This document shows positions 53,435 to 63,309 of a DNA stretch of 64,000 bases, in pieces. Under the pieces are notes generated by a model, which saw only the letters and a list, made by a program, of their open reading frames with translations, was not told where the DNA came from and ran no database searches. Position 1 is the stretch's first letter. Each line of letters starts with the position of its first letter. A program made the position numbers and the translations under genes. Source of the DNA: Nannochloris sp. 'desiccata' (taxonomy: Eukaryota; Chlorophyta; Trebouxiophyceae; Chlorellales; Chlorellaceae); the NCBI GenBank assembly GCA_019044685.2, contig JAGTXX020000006.1, forward strand, positions 62,001 to 126,000, in the 5' to 3' direction.

Positions 53435-53903
53435 TGTTCCTATAAGTATCGATAAAGATAAAATAAAAGACTGCTGATTTTACGTCAAGAGAAGGGGGGT
53501 AGAGCTACTTATAAATCTTGCTTAATTTTTCAAGCTATCTTTACTTGATCGATAGCTTACGGGGACAAACGATTGAAATTCACTTCGCAGGGCTCGATGA
53601 CCAAAATGCGCCTTGAAATTACTTTTTTTTTTTTTCTCTTTAATAATGCACATTAGTTTTTAAATCGTTATTTCAATTACAATGTCGCGAGTATTCTGAA
53701 CCCAGATCAAGTGGGGCACAGAGAGGCAGGAATTTTTTTCCCTCTAAATTCAGATCATTTCCGCCACCGCCTCAACACACTCATTCTTAGCCTGACAGTT
53801 CTCCTTATGTTTCAAAAAACAAATATACATATCAGGGCACTTATCTCATATACACTTAATTCTCTGATCTTTACTCTCTTACTGTATCTCACCACCCTTG
53901 GTG
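53435..53903. promoter_or_regulatory. PsbP promoter and PWWP gene 3' region
   Basis: About 470 bp. It should contain the PsbP promoter (right of 53434) and the 3' UTR of the PWWP gene, with TTACA (minus TGTAA) at about 53676. A T-run occurs at 53624-53635. No gene seen. Confidence 0.45.
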
Positions 53904-55052
53904 CTAGTGACCTGAATGACCCGTCGCCTGTTGCGGTTTCAATGCTCCTGTGCCCATCTTGCCCATCACATCTGGCCTTGGTTGCCCTACACTCACCCAC
54001 GCTTGATCAATCGCACGCTGTAAAGACTTATTCCTAGGTGCAGCAAATTTACTATATTCAGGTAAATTCGCTCTAAACAGTTTCAATTCGCTGATAGGCA
54101 ACCAACTATAATCAGCGGTGCCGTAGAAAACAATGAAAATATCTGTAGAGCTATGACGTAATCGCATTTGGTCCTGTGATGGGTGCTGGACTTGAGCAGG
54201 CCACCAGGGGTAACTCTGCATTTTTGCCCATACTACAGTGCCGTGTGCATAATCTGCAGCAGTTGCAGTGAACGGAATACTAGCGGAAGAGGGAGCAAGA
54301 AGATTTTTTCCGCTGTCATGGCCAACACCGCTGCCACCGCCAGAGCTGCCTCCATTGTTATCAAACAGAGGGTGAGGTGGAGGAGGTAAGTTGGGATGTC
54401 CACCAGACGACTTTAAAGATGCCAGACGTGCTAACGCTGCTTGAGTAGCGCCAGGACTGATCACTTTTCTTGGTCCAGCATCATTGCTCGGGTGAGCGGT
54501 GGCAGCGGGAACAGCCGCTCCAGGTTGTTGGAGGCTTGTTGGTGCTACGTTTGAAGGTAATCCTCTGCTTCCTAAACGAGCTAAAGCAGCTTGAGTGGCA
54601 CCTGGAGCTAGAACTTTGGTCCCAGAAGGAGCCGCAGCCGCAGCAATGGGAGGGGAAGGTTGTTTAGGAACAGCAGCAGCAGGCTTGGATTTAGGTTTAG
54701 GCCGTTGCTGTTGTTGAACCACCGCCGCTTTTGAGCTACCAGGTTTTAAAGGGGTTGGGGTTCCTCTTCCTTGAGCTTTAAGCGCAGACAATCGCGCAAT
54801 AGCAGCTTGAGTTGCTCCAGGGGTTATTACTTTACGTGGTTGATCATCGTAAGAAGAAGGCACGTGCTGAGCAGGAGGTGCTGCCGCTGTTTCGGCAGCA
54901 GGAGGTTGGCGGTGACTTGGTGGTTCAAGGCTTGTTGGGTCGTCGAGAGCGGTCGCAGCAGTGCGTTTTCTCCCGTGAGAATCGTGGTAATACATTTTAG
55001 ATTGAGGAGAAGGGTTTAGAAGGCCCCCCGATGTAGAACGGTTCTGGTTCAT
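53904..55052 (-). CDS. PWWP-domain protein with triplicated PGATQAA motif
   Basis: Single exon, 382 residues. The PWWP domain, a reader of methylated histone or DNA, lies near the C-terminus at about residues 265-350: HGTVVWAKMQSYPWWPAQV, then DIFIVFYGTADYSWLP. The N-terminal 250 residues are low complexity (Pro, Ala, Ser, Gln) apart from three copies of one motif: RKVITPGATQAAIARLSALK, TKVLAPGATQAALARLGSRG and RKVISPGATQAALARLASLK. They lie about 60-85 residues apart. The basic GRKRT near residue 30 may be a nuclear localisation signal. No SET, HMG or other catalytic domain is present. Partner complexes are unknown. Confidence 0.85.
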   Translation of the reverse strand: MNQNRSTSGGLLNPSPQSKMYYHDSHGRKRTAATALDDPTSLEPPSHRQPPAAETAAAPPAQHVPSSYDDQPRKVITPGATQAAIARLSALKAQGRGTPTPLKPGSSKAAVVQQQQRPKPKSKPAAAVPKQPSPPIAAAAAPSGTKVLAPGATQAALARLGSRGLPSNVAPTSLQQPGAAVPAATAHPSNDAGPRKVISPGATQAALARLASLKSSGGHPNLPPPPHPLFDNNGGSSGGGSGVGHDSGKNLLAPSSASIPFTATAADYAHGTVVWAKMQSYPWWPAQVQHPSQDQMRLRHSSTDIFIVFYGTADYSWLPISELKLFRANLPEYSKFAAPRNKSLQRAIDQAWVSVGQPRPDVMGKMGTGALKPQQATGHSGH

Positions 55053-55625
55053 TTTCTCAATATACCAGTGACAACGACGGGCGCTAATGGGTGAGAATTG
55101 AACCTTGAGGAAAAAAACTTTCGCCTAAAAGTCTAACGATCGTAATTGCTTGCAAACTCAATGCAAAATAACTACACTACACTAGCCACGTCTGCAATAA
55201 TCAATGCAAGTTTATAAATAGAAGAGCAGAGGAGGAGGTGCATGGGAAGTTGGTGTTTTGAACAAGCACTTGTCATAATAGTCTCTCGGCTTGGGACTCC
55301 CGCCGAATAGACGATACTAACCGCAATTAAGATTAATAGGAAGCGCCCAAATGCTAGATTTCTCCGCGAGATTCTTTGGTCAATGGGCAGGCCAAGGAGC
55401 TCGAAAAAATCTTATGATCTAGTATGCAAAGCTACAGCGATGTCTTAGCTATTTGCATTGTGATGTATAATACATAATGAGAATTGTATATGCGGCTGCT
55501 TCGTTATTTAATTCGATCTTATCGGGACCAATCTGCATCCTCTATTTAAACTGGAGATTTCAGGCTGCTTCAACTATTGTTATATTCAGAGTTAATTCTG
55601 GGAATTTTCGCGTTTTCAGTGCATT
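55053..55625. promoter_or_regulatory. Divergent region between PWWP and SDR genes
   Basis: About 570 bp with both promoters. I see no conserved element; the GAATTGAACC string at 55096 looks like an inverted B box but no tRNA folds there. Confidence 0.4.
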
Positions 55626-56925
55626 ATGGATCTCATCAAAATCATGTATGAGTCAATGGCAGTCGGCGTCGAGGTCGCCTTGCAGGTAAAAATTATTGAA
55701 CAAAATCCTTGCAATCTCCTTTTCAAAGTTTGTTTAGAAGGTTTTCCTTCCATTTATGCCTTAATTGCTTTCCATTATATTATGCAGAAGCTATGGATGA
55801 TGAATTTACCGTCTTTAGACCTCATCGGTGGCCCAGTAGAGGGATTAGTCTGCGTTGTGACAGGGCCGACAAGCGGAATTGGCAAAGAGACAGCAACAGA
55901 GCTAGCACGTCGTGGAGCCCATGGTATGCGCTTCTGCGGTGCATTGATTGCAAAGTGTTACAGTATAGTATTAAATACTAGATAGGACTACATTTGAATA
56001 ATTTTCTTAATTAAATAATACAATAAATAGCAAAACTTCTTGACACCACTGCCGCCAACTTCATTAATTTCCAATTTTAATTGCAGTTGTCTTAGCTTGC
56101 CGGAGTATGCAGCGTGGCCAGGCATTACGCCGTGCCATTGAAGCAGACGCCAAGGCATCGGGACGTGCAGATCCTAGCCTTGAAGTCATGGAACTTGATT
56201 TATCTTCTCTACAATCAGTTCGCAATTTCGCCACCGCCTGGTTTACGGAAAACAGCAACCGCCCTGTCCACATTTTGATCAACAATGCAGGGATCTTTTC
56301 AATGTCCGCTCCACGCTTTGTCACTGAAGATGGATTTGAATCTCACATGGGAACAAATCATCTAGGTCATTTCTTGCTTACGTTATTACTAATGCCTGCT
56401 TTGCACGCTGCGGCAAAAGATATTCAGCAGCCAGCTCGAGTCGTTAACGTCTCTTCGCGCTTAAATCTAATGGGCAAGTTGCATCGTGAAAATCCTAATC
56501 TAACCACAGGATACAGTTCTGTGGTAGCTTATGCTCAAAGCAAGCTTGCCCAGGTTGCCTTTGCAGCAGAGCTTTCCCGTCGTAGCAATGGCAAGGTGAT
56601 TGCTGTCGCAGTGCATCCAGGGGAAGTAGCTACTGACGTTGTACGATCGTTACCTCCATTTATTCAAAAGCTGTATAATACCATCATGGGAGCTGTTTTA
56701 CTTACACCAGCCCAGGGAGCCCGCAGTTCTGTATTTTGTGGAACGAGTCCCGACCTACATACCAAGCCATCACTGCAAAATATTTTTTATTATGATTCAA
56801 ATTGTGCGCCTGGAACAGCTGCAAAAGATGCATATGATCGTGATGCATGTGCTTGGCTGTGGAAATGGTCAGCAGAAGCAGTGAAACTAGATCCAAAAGA
56901 TGATCTTAGGGCCACCACAGAGTAA
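55626..56925 (+). CDS. Short-chain dehydrogenase/reductase, retinol-dehydrogenase type
   Basis: NAD(P)-dependent oxidoreductase of the SDR family similar to RDH, WWOX or TIC32-type plant proteins. Exons are 55626-55685, 55788-55923 and 56087-56925, giving 344 residues. Cofactor motif VTGPTSGIGKETATELARRG near residue 45; then VVLACRSMQRG; ILINNAGIF; SHMGTNHLGHFLLT; the active-site Ser in RVVNVSSRL; and YAQSKLAQ (Tyr and Lys of the catalytic tetrad). After the core comes VAVHPGEVATDVVR, typical of this group. The N-terminal 30 residues are hydrophobic/amphipathic and may be an anchor or plastid signal. Substrate cannot be told from sequence; lipid, pigment or retinoid-like aldehydes are possible. 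Confidence 0.88.
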
Positions 56926-57384
56926 AGAAAGCCAATTTTTGAAGCGTGCATTTATCACGTCTTTGCTTGTTGGAGATTTATTTAATTTAATTTTGTATTC
57001 TTTTATCCAGTCAGTTCATTAAGTAACCAACGAGAGAACCAACCAATACACCATTACTTCCATGCTCCAACAATAGTACGACTTATTACAAGAAAGTAAG
57101 CAAGCAAGCAAGAAAGTAAACGTCAGTGGAAGGGGACACCAATTGTTTTTTAGGGGCGCTCTCTTATGTATAGTCTCTTATGTATAGATTCAACAGACCA
57201 AAGCTACCTTGAGTCCATCTAACTCTCCAACCAGCCATATATGTAGCAGCTTTCCATATAAAGCTACACTGCAAAGAAATTAAGCAAGCACAGGAAAAAC
57301 AGAGAGAGAGAAGACAGAAAAATAAACAAGAAAACACGTGGGTCAGGTGCAACGCTCATTCCTATTTTCTTTCAAACGTTATTC
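56926..57384. other. Convergent intergenic region, SDR and SR34
   Basis: About 460 bp. TTACA at 57083 is a candidate TGTAA for the SR gene. A short (AAGC)n/(GTAA)n run is at about 57094-57118. No gene seen. Confidence 0.45.
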
Positions 57385-58521
57385 TTATACTGGTACATCA
57401 ACGTCTTGAGAAAGAGAACGAGAACGAGACGGTGAGCGGCTGGCATCACGGGGTGCAGGAGAACCTTCCTGTGCCTCCTGCTGCTGCCTGGGGGGAGTAC
57501 CTGCACTGCGGCTGGGAGCGCGCTGACGAGGAGCAGCAGCAACAGGAGACCGACTCCTGCTACGACTGGGGCTTGCAACACGACGAGGAGAAGGGGAGCT
57601 GTCCCTACGATTATTAGCAGGACTACGGCTACGACTGCGGCTCTTACGTCTACCAGCACCATCACCACCACCGCTGCGGTGCTCTTTGTCTTCGAGTACC
57701 CTCACATAGCAATCTTTATCAGCATCCTTACTCTCAAACTTCGTATCATCAAGCTTAGAAATGCATCTTTCCACATCTTCAAGATTTTCAAAACCTACTA
57801 CACCAATAGCATTTTCCTCTCCATCTTTTTCAACATCGGTGTAAATAGGCCTGACGGCCTTTTTAATGAAGTCTTTGAGATCTTGCCAAGATGCACCAGA
57901 AGGAAGGCCTTTGACGAGGACACGGAAGGCTGTGTTACGGGGACGGAATTCACGGCGGGTGCGTTCTTTGCGGTCACCGCCACGGCGATCATCGCGACGG
58001 TCACGATCGTCTCTGCCTCCCCTTTTGTCATCTCTTCTATCGTCCCTGGCGTAGCGATCACCACCCCGGTCGCCCCTGTCACGGTCATTTCCACGATCGT
58101 TACGCCTGCCCTTGGCAAACTCTACGCGAAGTCTGTAGCCGTAGAAATCGTAGTTGTCGCGACCACGGACTGCGTCACTGGCATCTCTGGAAAAAAAAGG
58201 AACAGAGAGAGGAAAAATTAAGCGAGGGGCAAGAAGACAAGATTGTTTTCAAGGGCAAAGATGAGTGCCTCAAGATGGGATTGGGGTTGGTTTTCATTCC
58301 ATGCATAGTGCGATATATTTTGTTCTTTTTACTCTATTTCCTCACCTGCGGTCACTAAATTCTACAAATGCGAATGGAGGAGGTCGGGCAAGTTTTTTAA
58401 TGTTGACAGCCCTGATGCGGCCATACTTTCCGAAGATATTGTCAATATCACGTTCCCTAACATCATCGGGAAGATTGGATACGTAAATAAGACGTCCTTC
58501 CTCAGCTGCGTAGTTACTCAT
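57385..58521 (-). CDS. SR splicing factor, SRSF1/SR34 type
   Basis: Serine/arginine splicing factor that binds exonic enhancers and recruits U1/U2AF. Exons are 58346-58521 and 57385-58186, giving 325 residues. RRM1 at about residues 10-80: RLIYVSNLPDDVRERDID (RNP2) and PPFAFVEFSDRRDA (RNP1). A hinge of about 50 residues rich in Arg, Asp and Gly follows (DDRRDDKRGGRDDRD), where SRSF1 has Gly/Arg repeats. RRM2 at about 140-220 is a pseudo-RRM with the diagnostic SWQDLKD heptad. The C-terminus is a classic RS domain (RRKSRSRSRSPANNRR, SRSPSRSRSLS). The donor is CAG|GTGAGG. Plant SR34 genes regulate their own splicing through a long intron; here only a 159-bp intron is seen. Confidence 0.92.
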
Positions 58522-58924
58522 CTTATTTTTTGGGAAAAAGATTTATTGATCAGAGACTATCAAAGACTTTGACCGCTTCCACGCCGAACCAAATTTACAA
58601 TCTAATAATTTGAGTATGCTGACGCTCTTTAAAAGCCATGCATGATGTTTAAAAAAGCGAATGAAAATAAAAATACTTGGGATTGAAGAAAGACGCGTGA
58701 GTAGGTCAAAATGTCTCAATAGGAAGATTTAAAGGCATAAGAAACATTTTACCAAATATAAAACTGTGTAAGGGACGCCTGAAATACAGCTTCAACCTGC
58801 AGATTTCTGCCAATTTCGCTGTGTCAATTGCAATTTGTTTTTAAGGGGTTGAATTTTAGTCAGCTCACTGTTGCTGCAGACCTCGATTCGTGTCAATAGA
58901 GACAGCACTTACTGACCATTACGT
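58522..58924. promoter_or_regulatory. Divergent promoter region of SR34 and AP180-like genes
   Basis: About 400 bp between divergent starts, AT-rich, no ORF of note. Confidence 0.45.
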
Positions 58925-60877
58925 ATGGCAGAATTGACTACTGGCCAGACTGTTAAACAGTCTGCCAACAAAATTGGCCGAAACTGGAGCGACCGCCTCA
59001 AAGTCGCCTCTGCCAAAACTTCCAGCAGAAATTCAAAAGACGTCGACATAGCCATTTTTAAAGCTACTACATGCCGTTTCCACGTCGTACCTAAGGAAAA
59101 ACACGTTGTCACTTTGAAATACGTCGTCTCAGGTTCTCGAACAGGCGGGAGCTACATTGCAGGCGCTTTGTTAAAACGCCTTCACACGGCCACTGATTGG
59201 CTTACTGCACTTAAAACTCTCGTTGTTGTCCATCGATTAATCCGAGAAACTGACGCAGCTGCATTTATGGAAGAGTTACTCCGTGCGGGCGGCGCTGATG
59301 CACGTGGGCGTGGCGGGCGTGTGCTCAACGTTGACAATTTTCTAGATACCACAAATATCGAAGGGCGCTTTGACTACTCAGAATGGGTTCGTGGTTATGG
59401 AAAGTATCTCGATGAGACCCTTGAGACGTTTTCTGCTATAGCATGGCAAGCACATGTCGAAACTTCAGGTACACAATCTAAATTGCGTACCTTATCTCCT
59501 AAAGATTTACTCCAACACATGCCATATCTCCAAAGATTACAACGTCGATTGGTGGATTGTTTACCCCGAGGTCAAGCGGCACACGATGAAGTGGTTTTAT
59601 TGTCGTTATCGATGGTTGTTAATGAATCGTTTAAGCTGTATAAGGCATTAAGTGAAGGGGTTATTAATTTAGCAGATTGTTTCTTTACCATGGAGTATTT
59701 GGACGCTGCCAAGGGGCTTGAAGTGTACAAGGAAGCTCTGTTGTCTGGAGAGGCCTTGGCTGCGTATTATAGCACTTTACAGAACGTGCATGCATTTAAA
59801 TCAGCTGGTGAGTTGCCTGTGTTGAGTCAACCCCCTGCGGATTTTGTAGGAGAGATGGAAGCGTATATTAAAGACGCACCTAGACCTGAGATCAGCGATA
59901 CTGGAGTGCCTGGCGGCGGCGGCAGTGGTGGTGGTGGTGCTATTCCACCTCGTAGAAATGTGCCATTACGTAAAGGGAGAGTAGCAGTACAATCTTCATT
60001 CAAGAGCACTGCAAGAACTACCTCTGGTGGTGATTTAGGTGCTGTCTCTTTAGTTGACCCAGGGATAGTGATGGCGGCGGGGGGGGTACCTGCCATGCCA
60101 GCTTCTCCATCAGTAAAGAACGGAGGAGGAGAAGAAGGGAGAGAGGTAACAGAGCAAGAAGCAGAAGAGGTTGTGGCTGCCGCTCCAGTAGAGCCTCAAC
60201 AGCAGCCTATTCTTGATTTATTAGGCTTTGACGATGTACCTGGTGCAACTGAAAGTGGTCTGGTAGAAGAGCAAGCTGCCGTTCCTGCACAAGCTGCTGT
60301 CCCTCCTTCAGCAATGGACCTCTTAGGGGAGCTTGATTTCGGTATGGTGAACCTAGGAGGTGGTAGTCAATATAATATTAATCAACACCAACAGCACCAG
60401 GCGGCGGGTGCACATTTGTCCTCTCCCAGTATTCCGGATGCATTTGTTGTTCAAGCAGCAGCTGACGTCTACGGCAGACCGCCTCCGTTACACGAAGCTG
60501 TAAATTATGCGAGTACATCCTCTGGTACTGCTGTCGGATTTTATGGTTTAACTCCAACACCAGGAGCAGCTACCCCAACTCCGATTGGAGCAGCACCCGT
60601 CCCGCCACCATGGATGCCTCAGCAGCAGCAGTACAATCCTGTACAGCAACAATTTCCAGTACAGTATGCGTATACTACCCCAGCATACCAGCAACCACAG
60701 CAACAGCAACCGTTTAATATGAGTGGGTCTGTTAATTTTGGTCAGCAACAACAACAGCAGTGGGGATCGCCAATGGGTACTACACCCCCAGGTGGTCGTT
60801 CCGACTCAGGGCTTATTCGGCAAGCTGGGGCGCATGATCCATTTTCAGCTTTGCCTGGACTACCTAGTAGTCCTTAA
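58925..60877 (+). CDS. AP180/CALM-like clathrin assembly protein (ANTH domain)
   Basis: Endocytic adaptor that binds PI(4,5)P2, clathrin and AP-2. Single exon, 650 residues. The ANTH domain covers about residues 20-285: DIAIFKATTCRFHVVPKEKH (KATxxxxxPKEKH lipid-binding motif), DWLTALKTLVVVHRLIRE, ILDTTNI-like FLDTTNIEGRFDYSEWVRGY and MEYLDAAKGLEVYKEA. The C-terminal half is disordered, Gln/Pro/Gly rich, with short adaptor motifs: DLLGF and DLLGELDF (clathrin-box-like), and DPFSALP at the very end (DPF, AP-2 binding). Plant relatives have the same layout. TGTAA is at 61008, about 130 bp after the stop. Confidence 0.92.
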   Translation: MAELTTGQTVKQSANKIGRNWSDRLKVASAKTSSRNSKDVDIAIFKATTCRFHVVPKEKHVVTLKYVVSGSRTGGSYIAGALLKRLHTATDWLTALKTLVVVHRLIRETDAAAFMEELLRAGGADARGRGGRVLNVDNFLDTTNIEGRFDYSEWVRGYGKYLDETLETFSAIAWQAHVETSGTQSKLRTLSPKDLLQHMPYLQRLQRRLVDCLPRGQAAHDEVVLLSLSMVVNESFKLYKALSEGVINLADCFFTMEYLDAAKGLEVYKEALLSGEALAAYYSTLQNVHAFKSAGELPVLSQPPADFVGEMEAYIKDAPRPEISDTGVPGGGGSGGGGAIPPRRNVPLRKGRVAVQSSFKSTARTTSGGDLGAVSLVDPGIVMAAGGVPAMPASPSVKNGGGEEGREVTEQEAEEVVAAAPVEPQQQPILDLLGFDDVPGATESGLVEEQAAVPAQAAVPPSAMDLLGELDFGMVNLGGGSQYNINQHQQHQAAGAHLSSPSIPDAFVVQAAADVYGRPPPLHEAVNYASTSSGTAVGFYGLTPTPGAATPTPIGAAPVPPPWMPQQQQYNPVQQQFPVQYAYTTPAYQQPQQQQPFNMSGSVNFGQQQQQQWGSPMGTTPPGGRSDSGLIRQAGAHDPFSALPGLPSSP

Positions 60878-61007
60878 AGGTGTTGTCAAGTGTCTAAGAC
60901 ATTGTCTTGGCGTGGTTGCCGCTCTGTTGGAAGAAGGCTCACTTGGAGCTTCAAATTAGTTGGAAATTTGTTTGACAATGTTGTTAAGGTGTTGTACTTC
61001 ATGTTTT

Positions 61008-61012
61008 TGTAA
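61008..61012 (+). terminator. TGTAA signal of the AP180-like gene
   Basis: TGTAA about 130 bp after the stop codon. Confidence 0.5.
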
Positions 61013-61170
61013 TGGATTTGAATCTATATGCTCTCCTTTAAGAATAATTAATCTGGGCCTTTCCCGCCGCCTCATGCTTTGAGCTCAAAGTTTGAGCACC
61101 AGAGAATACATTCCCTTCTGCATGCCGAAAGGCTGTAAAATAACAAGTATTATACAAATATTTAATTAAA

Positions 61171-62494
61171 ATGAGTAAACCACCTGCATCAAAGAAGACT
61201 AGGGTGGCGCACCAGACTGTCGATCTTTATCAATTTGTTATAGATGATACCGTCTCCAAAGTAAAGGGAGAGTTTGTCCAGGAAGGAATAGCTGAGTGAG
61301 TATTAGGATAGTCGCAACCTCTGGCTGTCGAAATGTATTTCACTCAGGACGGGTGTTATTTTCGATTTTGATCACTTTTGTGATTTACTTCTTCTGAGCA
61401 GGGATGTTTTAGATGAATTGCGAGCTCTGTGGGAAAACGCTCTCAGCAAAACAGGTGTATGTGCAGTTGATGAGCCACAGGCAGAAGCCGAACCGTAAGT
61501 GAATATCCCTCGATTTTTTAAACTTGATCAAATCAAAAAACGTTGCCTCTCACTTATTATTATTTCACATTTTCACAGGGAAGCACAGCCTGCTCCAGCT
61601 GCAGCAGCTTCACAACCACTTGCATACAAACAGGAACCAGGCCCATCAGCCTCCCAAGGACTAATGCCTCCAAGCCTGACACAACAATATCAAGCCCGCG
61701 CCCCTGGCCCCTCCCAACCTCAACCTTCCTATGCTCCGCAAGTCCTTCAATCTCAACCCCCACCACAAGCAAACTACATGATGCAATACCTCCCCCCGCA
61801 CCAGCAACAAATGAATCCCCTGGCTATGCCACCACAACAACAACAGCAGCAGCAATATATGAATATGCAGCCTGGCGCCTGGCCTATGCCTGGTGGTGCC
61901 CATTACACTCAGCAGCAAATTCAAGCATACCAACAACGCATTTTTCAACAAGCTGCTACTCAAGCTCAAGCACAGCAAGCTCAATATATGACCCAAATGC
62001 AGCCGGCTAGCTATCCCATGCAAGCACCTCCAGTAACTACTGCTCCACCGCCAGCTCTAGCTTCTTTAGCTGGGCATAAACGATCACTCGATGAAATTGG
62101 GGTGGCTTCTACCGCCGATGCTGCCCCTGCAGCAAAGCAGCTTAATACTGGCAATGGTCTGAATGCCCCTACCATTCCTCAACAGGATGGTCCTGCCGAT
62201 GATGGTGCAGCTCCAGCGACGACTTCCGCACCAGCTTCTACAGCAGCAGAAGAAGAGGAAGATGGCATTGGACCAGGTGACAGCGGAGACGAGTTAAATG
62301 AAGGTGATGACTTGGCAGATGTAGACGATCATGAAGAGATAGATGAAGAATTAATTAAAGATGTAGTATTAGGTCAATTTGAAAAGGTACATCGTAGTAA
62401 AGCGAAATGGAAAGTGAATTTGAAAAATTGTGTAGCGACGATTAATGAGGTAGATTATCTTCTGAAGAAAGTGACGGGAGAAATGAATTTTTGA
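61171..62494 (+). CDS. TFIIA large subunit (alpha/beta)
   Basis: General transcription factor subunit that stabilises TBP on DNA with the small gamma subunit. Exons are 61171-61295, 61402-61494 and 61579-62494, giving 377 residues. The N-terminal four-helix part, DLYQFVIDDTVSKVKGEFVQ then DVLDELRALWENAL (residues 18-62), is split by intron 1. A long Gln/Pro/Met-rich linker follows (about 75-260). An acidic stretch leads into the C-terminal beta-barrel: GDELNEGDDLADVDDHEEID, VVLGQFEKVHRSKAKWKVNL and KNCVATINEVDYLLKKVTGE. The C-terminus ends immediately after MNF, as in other TFIIA-L proteins. TGTAA follows at 62590. Confidence 0.93.
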
Positions 62495-62589
62495 AGTGGG
62501 AGCTGCTTACCTAGTAGTATACTGTATGCGTTAGCCCCGTCTAGTAAATCTTCCGTCTTCAGCTTGTGAATTTGTAGCTTGCACTATTG

Positions 62590-62594
62590 TGTAA
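62590..62594 (+). terminator. TGTAA signal of the TFIIA gene
   Basis: TGTAA 96 bp after the stop codon. Confidence 0.5.
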
Positions 62595-62868
62595 TGTGAC
62601 CTTGAAAAGGATTTTGAGGTTTCAAACTCTTGAGATATAAAAGAAGGATTCTCTCCGATCGCGCTGCTGCTGGAATGATTAATGTTAAGGATGCTATTGT
62701 TCAAAAAAATCGCCTAGATATATTATGTAGTGAGGCAATGCATACATCAGCAAAAGACGCTACACGAGCGGTAAATAGAAGTTAGGTGTTTGCGGTGTTG
62801 CGTTGTGAGACAATTATGTGGGCTGTGAGACAGTCTCAGATCCAGCAGAGGGTATAATAATAGTAGGC

Positions 62869-63005
62869 AAGAAGTGCAGCAATTACAAGATTGTGCGCTA
62901 TTGCTCTGCAAAATGCCAGAAAAAAGGACTGGAAAATGCAAAAAAAAAAAAAAAAAAAAAAAAAAAGCGTGCAAGGCCGTCCCAGTGGGGGAGGGAACTG
63001 GCAAG
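62869..63005 (+). pseudogene. Decayed MYND-type zinc finger fragment with a 27-A run
   Basis: The frame from 62868 reads KKCSNYKIVRYCSAKCQKKG, matching the second half of a MYND finger (CSxCKxVxYCSxxCQ). The second Cys is Tyr and the usual Trp is Leu. An A-run of 27 (62940-62966) follows. After it the sequence KACKAVPVGEGTGK, which fits the end of a MYND finger (HKxACKAV), appears in another frame and ends at a GTAAGT donor-like site. So a MYND exon seems to have been broken by growth of an A-rich Lys codon run, or the homopolymer length is wrong in the assembly. No start codon or further exons were found. Confidence 0.45.
62940..62966. repeat. Poly(A) homopolymer, 27 bp
   Basis: 27 consecutive A inside the MYND-like fragment. 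The length is likely variable or uncertain. Confidence 0.9.
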
Positions 63006-63309
63006 TAAGTAGCTTTTTTTTTTCTTTTTTTTGAATTCAGTTGATTCCAAGTATTAAACACAAAATAGGGACCGGTGGATTGTAGTAAAGCCCGTCCAAA
63101 GCTTTAGTGCACATATTTATGCCCCCCAAGAAGGAAAGGGAAGAACAGGAAAGAGCCTGTTGCTGAACTTCAGCTGCGCCTTCCGAAGTTCGCCCAGCTG
63201 TGAAGTGGAAATACCTTTATTTGTTGAAAGTTGAATTTATTGATGCATTTCCTGTGCTTTAACGATTGAATTTTGATCCCAGGGTGTTAAAGGTAACCAG
63301 CATCCAATT

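Noticed and set aside
55089..55103. Inverted B-box-like GAGAATTGAACC on the plus strand
   Set aside because: The T-stem arms do not pair and no other tRNA arms are present.
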